Shown piece by piece: positions 27,398-36,690 of a DNA stretch of 64,000 nucleotides (its first letter is position 1; each line of letters starts with the position of its first letter). Source of the DNA: Corallium rubrum (lineage: Eukaryota; Cnidaria; Anthozoa; Scleralcyonacea; Coralliidae); assembly GCA_964035015.1 (NCBI GenBank), contig OZ036008.1, positions 2,997,612-3,061,611 on the forward strand. The letters run 5' to 3'. The position numbers were made by a program, and so were the translations under genes. The notes below the pieces were generated by a model. It did not search any database. It was not told the DNA's origin and saw nothing but the letters and a program-made list of their open reading frames with translations.

Positions 27398-28830
27398 ATA
27401 GACGAGTTCAAGGTTACGGACGCCATATTGAAAAGGGGGCAAAGAGTCTGGGGCGAGCGCGGGCAAAGGGGGCAAACGCCATATATTTTCATAGATAATG
27501 GCAGGGGAACTGGATATAGGAAACTTACGAAACCGGAAACGATGTTTGCACAACTTGCTATGGTAATTATACCCTTATAAGCAGCTAATGCACCAACGAG
27601 TGATCCCACATGGCCAGGATCAACCATTGCTGAAATTAAACAATAGTGTAATATCACTTGAGTCAGTAGTGTCTGATTTTAGCCATGTGGGACCACCCAT
27701 TAGGTGCATTAGCCCCTTATAAGTGTATAATTACCATAGCAAGTTGTGCAAACATCGTTTCCGGTTTCGTAAGTTTCCTACCAGTTCCCCTTCCATTATC
27801 TATGATATTTTCGTATGTAAACTTAACGATTTTTGATCAGTGGGTGAATGGTTTACGCTTGTTTTGAACGATTTCGGGTCCGTATCGTTTTGTAATTTCT
27901 GTAATACTTCAAGGAAACACGGGAAAAGCTTTGTATGTTATTTTGGAAGGCTTGGAGGATTCTAAAAGAAATCGCGATGGTTTGTTGAGGAATTGTATGT
28001 ACACGCGCCTATTGATACAGAGCGAGGAGCGATGAACAAGGCAATTTACGAGCAGGTATTCTAAATGTTAGTGATAGATTGCACTTTTAAGGACGTGAAC
28101 TGAACCTAGAGGGTCTAGAATAATATTTTCATGACCAAATCAGTGAAGCGCACGCATACAATTCCTCAACAAACAATCGCGATTTCTTTTAAGGCCTGGC
28201 CAAACGCTTTCAACATTTCATTCAACATCGTTCAACATTGTTGAATTCAACATGTTGAAAGCGTTTGGCCACCCCTGTTGAATGATGTTGAACGTTGTTG
28301 AATGGTGTTGAATGATGTTGAACGAAATTTGAACATGTTCAAACTTTCGTTCAACACGCGTTCAACATTTCTATTGTTCTCAAAATGTTGAAAGGTGTTG
28401 AACGCATTTGACCACATTTCATTCAACTTTGTTGAACAGGGACATGCGCCATGCGGGATATTGTCAATTCCAGCTTTTGTGGTAGCCCGCATTCAATTAA
28501 GTTGAATTCATTTGGCCACTCGTGCTTTCAACATTATTCAACATCGTTCAACAATGTTGAATGATGTTGAATGCGATGTTGAAAGCGTTTGGCCAGGCCT
28601 TTAGAATCCTCCAAGCCTTCCAAAATAGCATACAAAGCTTCCCCCATGTTTCATTGAAGTATTACAGAAATTACAAAACGATACGGACTCGAAATCGTTC
28701 AAAACAAGCGTAAACCATTCACCCACTGCTCAAAAATCGTGAAGTTTACATATGAAAATATATGGCGTTTTTCCAGACTCTTTGCCCCCTTTTCAATATG
28801 GCGTCCGTAACCTAATTGAACTCGTCTATT
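27398..28830. mobile_element. Long inverted-repeat element hosting a nested MITE
   Basis: ATAGACGAGTTC plus GGTTACGGACGCCATATTGA at the left is mirrored at 28790-28830. Further internal inverted blocks (GGAAACGATGTTTGCACAAC at 27535 against 27745; CCTCCAAGCCTTCCAAAAT at 28607 against 27935) make a compound foldback. Another MITE is inserted at 28192-28600. Confidence 0.8.
28192..28600. mobile_element. MITE with AGGCCTGGCCAAACGC ends and TTA duplication
   Basis: Inverted ends AGGCCTGGCCAAACGCTTTC with TTA at 28189-28191 and 28601-28603. The interior is unusually rich in TTCAACATTG/CAATGTTGAA words. It is nested inside the 27398-28830 element. Confidence 0.9.
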
Positions 28831-28931
28831 GTCGTCCGAATGTCAACCAAAGTCAAGCAAAATTTAATGGGTTGGTCTTGGTCTATGCTCAATCTTTTCT
28901 GCTGGCTGAGGTAACAATTATAGTCACCTTA

Positions 28932-29483
28932 GGGGGCGATTACATGCATGGACCGGGCTGGCCCGGTTAACCGGGCTAGCCCGCTTTATATATAAAACGC
29001 ATGTTGTTTTAACATTTCGATTACATGGCAAGCGGGCTAGCCCGGGTTGCCGGGATCTCGGTTGTCGCAACCCGGGCTAGCCCGGTTAACCGGGCTGAAA
29101 ATGTCCATGTATAAATCGTTTTCATCCCGGCAAACCGGGCTGAAAAACTGTTGAACTCGCTTCGATACGCGTTCGTTTGCTTGACTGTGTGAATAAATAG
29201 TGCTGAGAGGAACTGAAATAGAACATCAACGTTGTTTGTGTGTTTTGTGATCAAAGCGAAGATTTCATAAATTAATTAGTCTTCGTGAAGACGCTTTCCT
29301 GGGTTAGCTAAGACTTTAACAATAGTTTTATTAACGATGGGCTTACAAAATAAATAATAGACTAATTAGTGTAAAACTGAAGTAAAACTAACGTAACTTT
29401 GCCCTTATTTACTTGATAATTGCGAATTTCGGCCTGAAATCATCCCGGTTAACCGGGCCAGCCCAGTCCATGTAATCGCCCCC
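28932..29483. mobile_element. MITE with GGGGGCGATTACATG ends and TTA duplication
   Basis: Inverted ends GGGGGCGATTACATG with TTA at 28929-28931 and 29484-29486. Next to the ends is the palindrome-rich CCCGGTTAACCGGGCTAGCC. Fragments of it also follow two of the seven-TM genes (50240 and 58400). Confidence 0.9.
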
Positions 29484-30016
29484 TTATAGTCACCTCAGTC
29501 TCAGTCTGATAGTCACTTCCGTTCGGTGATTATATATTGTAAAACAGAGTTTCCTACGGAGGAGGCTAGACAAACGTCATGTTACCTTTTCCAAAGTTTG
29601 TCTTGAAAATCAGTGCACTTAATGAAAATACTGCAGCAACTATTGAGAGTTTGACCTGATATGATATGTGTAACCAACTGCAAGAAAACCCGATCTGATG
29701 TTCTTCAAGTAAGCCACAAGTAACTGGACCTCACTACGTGAAACAAACGTCAAATGTTGGTAACTTTCCTCATTCTGGCCGCCATCCAAAGTTACGACTG
29801 CTGTTTCCCCGGAAGCTGTATTCTGTATAGCGGTAATAAATTGTACCGGAAGTGAGGTGCGGACGTCATAGGGGTGTGCGTCATAGGGGTGTGCGCACAG
29901 GTGTGCGCACAGGCTGACGTCACAGGGATGTGCGCACAGGCTGACGTCACAGGGGTGTGCGCACAGGTTGACGTCACAGGGGTGTGCGCACATGATGTGA
30001 CGTCATTAGGGGTGTG

Positions 30017-31294
30017 CCACTGACCTTTTTTTTTGACTGGACTGCGGGTGCTGGTCAAAAATGTGTCCGCATTTTCACTTTCAAAATGGCGGCATTTATG
30101 GGTCCTTCTGCTAATGGTAGCGACCACTGACATGTACTTATCGTAGGAAAACAGAATATTTATGTAAACACAAAGCGATTTTCTTACTTTATTAATATAT
30201 TGTTCCTATGCGAGGGCTTCCCCAGAGGTGAATAAAATCGTCTGGCGTTAGCCAGAATAAAATACCAAATACCAATTCGGACAGGAAAGAGTTAGAGAGA
30301 TAGTTTATAAATCGTTCCTGTCCGAGGGCTTCCCCAGAGGCGAATAAAATCGTCTGGTGTTGGAACGACTCAAGAGGGAATATATCGCCTCATGTAAACA
30401 GCCCCTAAGAAGAACTCAGTACGCCTCGCTTCTTTACGATTTTCTCGTGATCTTCAGCGGTTCTTTATAGAGCTGGCGACTTCGTAAAACAAAATGTTTG
30501 TAGATTTCCATGACCATGTGTATTGACAGTCTTGTTTATTTTATTGCCAAGTGTTCGTGCGGTTACCGCCGGCCGGCGCGTCTTTTTAATTCAGACTGCT
30601 AGAAAGCTACAACAGTAATTGTCTAGGATTATTATTATTGTAGTTCAGAACTTACAATAAGATTCTTACCATGAAAACATCCCGGGCCGCTCAGGCTCAG
30701 CAACAAACATAAATACTAGAAATCTTTTGTTTACACAAACTCGAGACCAGGACGATATTATGCTGACTCAACAAAGTTTGCCTAGTCCGTCTACTCCGAA
30801 CGTTTTCTCAAGAAATAATCCACTGTAGGAGTTATAAAATATATTGGCAGAAAGATAATTCCGAAAGATAATTCAGAAAGATTATCCGACCAAATAGCTT
30901 AGTTTACCTAAAAAAAGCGAAATACCGAACATGTCCAAATCACAATAGCGGCCGCTATTTTGAAATTTTTTCCTCGTATGTATTATAATGTCTTCTCCGA
31001 ATGTTTTCTCGAGAAATAAACCACTGTAGAAGCTATCAAATATATTGGAAGAAAGATAATTCATCTGGCTACAACATACGTACAGTTTATTCGACCAAAT
31101 AGCTTAGTTTTCTTTAAAAAAGCGAAATTCCGAACATGTCCAACACGAACTAGAGATCTTAGGTATCGGTCAGCGACCTTCACCATTAGCAAAAGGACCC
31201 ATAAATGCCGCCATTTTGAAAGTGAAAATGCGGACACTTTCCTAACTCAAAGGTAATAGGAGCACGCAGTCCAGTTATATATATAGGTCAGTGG
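30017..31294. mobile_element. Nested element in the left arm of the foldback transposon
   Basis: Inverted ends CCACTGACC/GGTCAGTGG continue into CCGCATTTTCACTTTCAAAA and its inverse. The sequence GGTGTG (or up to GGGGTGTG if the ends are set differently) is duplicated at 30011-30016 and 31295-31300. Removing the element restores the arm to match its mirror at 33640-33665, which demonstrates insertion. Inside are two direct copies of a roughly 155-base segment (30788-30945 and 30985-31140) and a copy of the 24538 repeat. Confidence 0.88.
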
Positions 31295-31482
31295 GGTGTG
31301 CGCACAAAGAATGCTGACGTGATAAGAATTATGCGGTGTATATCATTAACGTATCGCGGGCTACTTTTCGACAGCTATTTCGGAACGCACTCGGGTTTCC
31401 TTCGGTCATCATCGTATTATTTCAAGATGGGTGAAGATCGATAAATAAAAACAGTATTGGAACAGTTCGGCTTGCTTTTTTT

Positions 31483-31647
31483 CCCTTTCTTTTTTAGTGA
31501 ATATGAGGAAAAAGAAACGGTGCGACATTTGCCGAAAACATACATCGAATTATAAACACCATAGACGAATACATACTGGGGAGAGACCTTTTTCATGCAA
31601 AGAGTGCGGTAGAAGTTTTACAGAAAAGAGGCTGATTTGCTCATAAC
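31483..31647 (+). CDS. Two-finger C2H2 ORF in left arm of the foldback element
   Basis: A short frame starts MRKKKRCDICRKHTS with one finger, C-x2-C...H-x3-H (YKHHRRIH). A classical linker HTGERPF follows, then the start of a second finger (CKECGRSF) that is cut off by the frame ending ...RLICS. The mirrored copy at 33312-33446 is identical in sense on the minus strand. The second finger lacks its histidines, so only one finger is complete. It may be a captured fragment of a host zinc-finger gene. It could provide DNA binding for the element, but this is inference. Confidence 0.5.
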
Positions 31648-31908
31648 TGCTCTGAGCACTTGCTCATTTGCTCATAACTGCTCTGAGCACTTGCTCATTT
31701 GCTCATAACTGCTCATGAGCACTTGCTCATATGGCCCGATCAGGCCCGTTTTGGCCCTAGAAGGCACTATACGGCCCGATGGCCCGATAGAAGGTACGGC
31801 TTAATTCTGGTGTACATTTTTTTTCTTCAAGGACTTATTGCTTAAAAAATGAAACAAGACACAATACAATTTTGATAAATTTTTATTTCACATAAGCATT
31901 ACATCGAT

Positions 31909-32054
31909 TCACTGATCATCATCACTATCTGAAAAACGTCCTTGATCTTCTAAAAGCTGTTTCAAAAGAAACTTTCTTTTGTCAAGCGCTGCAGATAAAG
32001 CTTCATCAGGATCAAACGAGTCTTCGTTCACAAGTGTCTGCTTCGTTTCCATGA
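31909..32054 (-). pseudogene. Antisense copy of the 3' end of the 32557 gene
   Basis: The minus strand encodes IMETKQTLVNEDSFDPDEAL and continues through FLLKQLLEDQGRFSDSDDDQ to a stop at 31909. This is the end of the gene at 32557-33012, but without the premature stop found there. It is part of the left inverted arm. Confidence 0.75.
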
Positions 32055-32269
32055 TCGGGCCATATGAGCAAGTGCTCATAACTGCTCTGAGCACTTGCTC
32101 ATTTGCTCATAACTGCTCATGAGCACTTGCTGATATGGCCCGATCAGGCCCGTTTTGGCCCTATAAGGCCCGATCAGGCCCGATGGCCCGATTGCTGACC
32201 AGACGTCTAAATGTCATTTTATGAGTTATGTTACACGCGCTTGCGAATCAGGGAACTTCATTTCGAAAC

Positions 32270-32479
32270 ATGCCACGAAGACGTAAATATTGTCCCTTAT
32301 GTGGGAAACAAAGTTTGGTAAAGCTATCCAACCATTTGGCTGATGTTCATCAACTTTCTCGCGAGAAAAGGCAGCCATATCTTACTCAAGCAAGATTAAA
32401 TGCGTTAGAAAATGATCGACAAAAACCGGTTGCTAAAGTTGAAATAACTATAGAAAGCATGGACGAAAGAAATTCCTAG
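32270..32479 (+). CDS. C2H2-type ORF in the centre of the foldback element
   Basis: From the ATG at 32270, MPRRRKYCPLCGKQSLVKLS then NHLADVHQLSREKRQPYL form one zinc finger (C-x2-C, H-x4-H) in about 70 residues. An in-frame ATG at 32468 is near the end. The next frame (32557) could be a separate gene or a downstream exon: a possible acceptor, CATTTACAG, lies near 32529-32537, but no clear donor was found. The function is unknown. Confidence 0.45.
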   Translation: MPRRRKYCPLCGKQSLVKLSNHLADVHQLSREKRQPYLTQARLNALENDRQKPVAKVEITIESMDERNS

Positions 32480-32556
32480 TCCAAAAATCAAGTGGTGTTT
32501 ATTAATAAGGACGTTCCTTCCCTACTCGTCATTTACAGGTTGTCTGAGCTGAAAGA

Positions 32557-33012
32557 ATGAACTGCCAGTCAAGGGAATACACTGACACTGAGGAGCCTGA
32601 TATGGAATCTGATGAAGAAATGTCAAGCTCGTCGTATGATGAAAACAGTCAGAGTTCCGAAGATGATGGTGAAATAAAGGAAGAGATTGATCCTTGGGCA
32701 ACCATGATTGACGATGCAAAAGTGACGGTTCGGCCAGAATATGATGAACTATTAAAAACGTTGCAAATGGAAGGGCAAGAAGAAAGTGTAGCTAAGCAGA
32801 AAGCCTTTGAAAAAATTCTCCCTGAACTTCAGAAAGAATTCGCTGACGTTTACGTGGATAATTTACGTTGGATGAAAGCACTTAAAAAGGATCCTGTGCA
32901 TGGAAAGATCATGGAAACGAAGCAGACACTTGTGAACGAAGACTCGTTTGATCCTGATGAAGCTTTATCTGCAGCGGTTGACAAAAGAAAGTTTCTTTTG
33001 AAACAGCTTTGA
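32557..33012 (+). CDS. Acidic ORF of the foldback element, apparently truncated by a nonsense mutation
   Basis: The 151-residue frame begins with an acidic serine-rich region (EEPDMESDEEMSSSSYD, SSEDDGEIKEEID). A charged helical section follows (KAFEKILPELQKEFADVYVD). It stops at TGA at 33010-33012. The mirror copy at 31909-32054 has TTA at that codon and adds LEDQGRFSDSDDDQ before its own stop, so this copy lost about 15 residues. I do not recognise the family. Confidence 0.5.
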   Translation: MNCQSREYTDTEEPDMESDEEMSSSSYDENSQSSEDDGEIKEEIDPWATMIDDAKVTVRPEYDELLKTLQMEGQEESVAKQKAFEKILPELQKEFADVYVDNLRWMKALKKDPVHGKIMETKQTLVNEDSFDPDEALSAAVDKRKFLLKQL

Positions 33013-33311
33013 GAAGATCAAGGACGTTTTTCAGATAGTGATGATGATCAGTGAATCGATGTAATGCTTATGTGAAATAAAAATTTATCAAAATTGTATT
33101 GTGTCTTGTTTCATTTTTTAAGCAATAATAAGTCCTTGAAGAAAAAAAATGTACACCAGAATTAAGCCGTACCTTCTATCGGGCCGTATAGTGCCTTCTA
33201 GAGCCAAAACGGGCCTGATCGGGCCATATGAGCAAGTGCTCATGAGCAGTTATGAGCAAATGAGCAAGTGCTCAGAGCAGTTATGAGCAAATGAGCAAGT
33301 GCTCAGAGCAG

Positions 33312-33446
33312 TTATGAGCAAATCAGCCTCTTTTCTGTAAAACTTCTACCGCACTCTTTGCATGAAAAAGGTCTCTCCCCAGTATGTATTCGTCTATGGT
33401 GTTTATAATTCGATGTATGTTTTCGGCAAATGTCGCACCGTTTCTT
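33312..33446 (-). CDS. Two-finger C2H2 ORF in right arm of the foldback element
   Basis: Inverted copy of 31483-31647, with the same CDICRKHTS and HTGERPFSCKECGRSF motifs. The frame opens upstream to 33500 through an AT-rich leader, but the ATG before RKKKRCD is the likely start. It is followed at its 3' end by tandem TGAGCAAGTGCTC units. Confidence 0.45.
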   Translation of the reverse strand, partial: KKRCDICRKHTSNYKHHRRIHTGERPFSCKECGRSFTEKRLICS

Positions 33447-34072
33447 TTTCCTCATATTCACTAAAAAAGAAAGGAAAAAAAGCAAGCCAAACTGTTCCAA
33501 TACTGTTTTTATTTATCGATCTTCACCCATCTTGAAATAATACGATGATGACCGAAGGAAACCCGAGTGCGTTCCGAAATAGCTGTCGAAAAGTAGCCCG
33601 CGATACGTTAATGATATACACCGCATAATTCTTATCACGTCAGCATTCTTTGTGCGCACACCCCTAATGACGTCACATCATGTGCGCACACCCCTGTGAC
33701 GTCAACCTGTGCGCACACCCCTGTGACGTCAGCCTGTGCGCACACCCCTGTGACGTCAGCCTGTGCGCACACCTGTGCGCACACCCCTATGACGTCAGCC
33801 TGTGCGCACACCTGTGTGCGCACCTCACTTCCGGTATGAAAGCATGACGTCACTTCCGACCCTGTATGTATAGGATAATCTACTTGCCACAATGACAGAC
33901 TCCTCAGTAGCCATCTCAGTAACAGAAATTCTCCACTTGAAGTGAACGCAAATGTCTTCGATCTTTCTGCTGGTGGTAATTGTGGAATATCGCCCGCTTG
34001 ATTGTCCTCAGACTCAGCGTCATCATGAACAGCATTGGCGAGGACTTCGGCCCTTTCTTCCTCGCTAGCCAT

Positions 34073-35164
34073 GATATTTTGATAAGCACTTGCCACTCTA
34101 TCTTATCAATCCCACCTACCGCGTACTTATTTTCCCCCTACTTTCCCCTACGGGGATATTTTCATATTTCCCCTACGTCCCCCTACTTTACACGAAATCA
34201 CCCCGCGCCTTCACCTACAATATAGCGCCCGACGGAGACCTGCTCGCAGGCTACTCCACCTTTAGGTCAAAACAACAGATGTATTTAGATTCATTGCTTA
34301 TATTTGACCCAATTGTATACAGAACTACTAATACAAAATTATCAGATATTACAGGTAGAATTAGAAATGAAGACACGTAGATGGAATAGGGGAACTAATT
34401 AAACTGGTTTATTATGTATTTTGAGTTAAGGTCAGTAATAACGTCAAGCTAACCTAGAGGATCATGCATGGTGCCGCTGTGGGTGACTGTCGGCCAGGCC
34501 GATATTAAAACTCTGATCCTGGCTGGTTCTAACCCAGTGTAGTCTGGCTGGTTCTAACCCAATGTAGTCAAAGTGTCATAATTTGTCATTACAAAAAGAC
34601 ATATTAGTCACAAACGACCCACATGGGAATTGTGAGAGAGTATCAGAGCAATCTTGCAAGTAATTATCGTTGGTAACTGGTTATTTGCTATGCACGATTG
34701 CCTCACACATGGGAGGTGGGACGCTTTCAGTGTTTGAGGAGATGACTCATTCATTGGGAATTGTGCTTCCGTTGCTTGTGTATATCAAATTGCATGGATG
34801 AGTTTTATATTATCGTCAATTCACGTACATTCACCTACATCCCCCTACATATAGGCTGTTTTCCCCGTAGGTTTCCCCTACAACCTACAATTGGCCAAAT
34901 TCCCCTACCGTAGGGGAATTCCCCTACTCTTCCGCGAAAAAACATAATCAAGAAGCTATCGTATGGATCGTTTTCACTCGCGTGATTGGTGGCCCCGTTG
35001 GGGTGGTGAAACAATACGAAATTAGAGTTGAATTCCCATAGGATAAAAGTTGTGCACCAATATGGCCGCCGTGACGTCAGATGAAAACCAAGAATAGACG
35101 TCTTCCCGAATTTGTTTCAGTAAGCATGTTTCAGTTGTCTACTTGTTTTAAAATTATTCGTTGG
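34073..35164. other. No gene recognised
   Basis: The first 30 bases (GATATTTTGATAAGC..CTT) are conserved upstream of the start codon of this gene family. CCCCTAC-rich blocks at 34120-34200 and 34840-34940 are partly inverted and may be the ends of an unrecognised element. A tandem GGCTGGTTCTAACCCA pair lies near 34520-34562. Confidence 0.4.
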
Positions 35165-35690
35165 CGAAGACAGTTATTTAAATGTTTTTGTTTCAACTGG
35201 TTTTTCATCGACCTCTGAAATGATACAAAAACAATTAGTCACCTCAGTCTCGGTGACTATCTGCGGCGAAGGCTAGCCCCCTCGTGGCTCAGTAAGTAAA
35301 CATTATAAATACAACTCAGTGTCAATGTGTTAAAATATTACAGTCAAAATGGAAATACCTTCCCACTTCGGCTCAGGTGCGCAGCGAGAGGGAGGTCGGA
35401 GGGTGCGACCGACCCCCCTTTTTATGGGTGTGGAAAGTTACTTCTACTTTCTCCTCTTGCTGATACCTAAAACATGTGATTTAAAACCTTCATATTTTGG
35501 TCAAACGTGTCCTCAGAATGCAGGAGATGCCGTTTTAGAGATCCAAGGAGATCAGGGTGCATGTACCTGGATCCCCCTAAATTTGAACCGTCACTCTAGG
35601 CTAAAACCAACCCCCCTCTGAAAATTCCTGGTTGTGCCCTTGTGAATTACTGTATTTCTGTAGCCGCTAAGTGCGAGGAAAGCCAAGTGA
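35165..35690 (+). repeat. Segment duplicated in inverted orientation at 51065-51627
   Basis: About 500 bases, from CAGTTATTTAAATGTTTTTG through CGACCCCCCTTTTTATGG-like sequence to CTGTATTTCTGTAGCCGCTA, match the other site on the opposite strand. Both lie about 1 kb past the 3' end of a seven-TM gene. Part of it (35337-35932) also has element-like ends, TTACAGTCAAAATGGAAATA and its inverse. Confidence 0.85.
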
Positions 35691-36417
35691 CCTATGAAAG
35701 TCATCAATTCTTGATGTATATTCGTCTGTTGGTATCGATTTGGGATACACATCCAATTGTATTATCAATAAATGCCATTTAAAGCGAAATTATACTGTTT
35801 TTGTACAGTTTTCAACAAAAAAATTTCTCAGGCTTTGGTAGCCGCTACAGAAATATAGTAATACGCAACGAGCTACAGAAGAAGAAGTGGGAAGGTATTT
35901 TTAATTTGACTGTAATAACAAGACCACTTTTGCCGGAATGACAAGACCATTTCTGCCCGAATAGATAAATTGTTCTAGATAACTGGGGTGGATGGGTGCT
36001 GCAGCTCCCCCGGCCCGTACGCCTATGAAGTAATTAATTAGTCTTTATTAATTAGTTTATACAATTTTACAATCAATTAGAATTTCTTATTAAAATCGAT
36101 GTACATGCCATGATCATTCAATTTAGCAGTTAATTTTTGTGTTAATGACGTATACCAATTGTCATTCAGCTCTGAAGAGGTCCTGAGTCCCAAGGACAAA
36201 AGCTCAGCTATTAAAATGTTCAAATATACATGATGTATCAGCAATCAATTGCAATGTTTATTTGTATTACTGTATTTCTGTAGCCGCTAGTGATCTTTAA
36301 AAGTCGCCAATTCTTGATGTATATTCATCAGTTGGTATCGATTTGGGATAAACATCCAATTGTATTATCCACCATTAAATGCCATTTAAAGTGAAATTAT
36401 ACTGTTTTTCTACAGAT
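35644..36417 (+). repeat. Pair of direct repeats of about 160 bases
   Basis: TTACTGTATTTCTGTAGCCG starts both 35644-35820 and 36265-36417, and both end near GTACAG or CTACAG. Between them, 36030-36240 matches 24440-24890. No LTR-type ends or primer-binding site were seen. Confidence 0.7.
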
Positions 36418-36690
36418 GATGGTCCCAATTGCATATACCCTTAGCTGTTTTAACATTTCGCTGTTTCACTCACCGAAATAGAAAAATGCCTGCACCAATT
36501 ATTATGACCAAAAAGCTCACTTTTTCTTAATTTGACTCACTGATAACGCAACCTAATTTGTTAATGACAAAAACAAGACTATTAACCCCATATACCATAG
36601 AGAAAAACATGCAATCAAGAAAAATTACCCCTCATGTTGCGTATTTAATATTGCAAGATCACGCGCAACTTCGAGGTTGACTCAGGCATT

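Larger units (their letters stand above)
29846..33834. mobile_element. Foldback transposon carrying zinc-finger ORFs
   Basis: The ends CCGGAAGTGAGGTGCG are inverted, and TA flanks both (29844-29845, 33835-33836). Subterminal arrays of TGTGCGCACACCCCT/TGACGTCA units occur at both ends (29855-30010 and 33650-33822). Longer arms, 31301-32055 and 32911-33658, are inverted copies of each other. The arms hold two-finger C2H2 ORFs, and the centre holds two more frames. No transposase is recognised. A TA target would fit the Tc1/mariner or pogo groups, but the structure is that of a compound foldback element. Confidence 0.8.
29597..34072 (-). pseudogene. Seven-TM receptor-like family, copy A, split by a foldback transposon
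   Basis: The N-terminal piece is 34072-33888 (MASEEERAEVLANAVHDD, PQLPPAERSKTF, FLLLRWLLRSLSLW). The C-terminal piece is about 29848-29597 (LDGGQNEESYQHLTFVSRSE, VQLLVAYLKNIRSGFLAVGY). Compared with the intact minus-strand copy at 36691-37974, about 830 bases encoding TM1 to TM6 are missing and are replaced by a 4 kb foldback element plus about 50 bases of unrelated sequence at 33837-33887. The C-terminal piece also has a small frameshifting insertion in the TM7 region near 29660, after which the usual SIVAAVFSL sequence continues in another frame. This copy cannot make the protein. Confidence 0.88.

Noticed and set aside
34090..34380. 96-codon ORF
   Set aside because: It falls in CCCCTAC-rich repeat sequence upstream of the family leader and has no recognisable domain.
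35644..36417. LTR retrotransposon with two direct repeats
   Set aside because: No TG...CA ends, primer-binding site or coding sequence between the repeats. Better explained as duplicated dispersed repeat.
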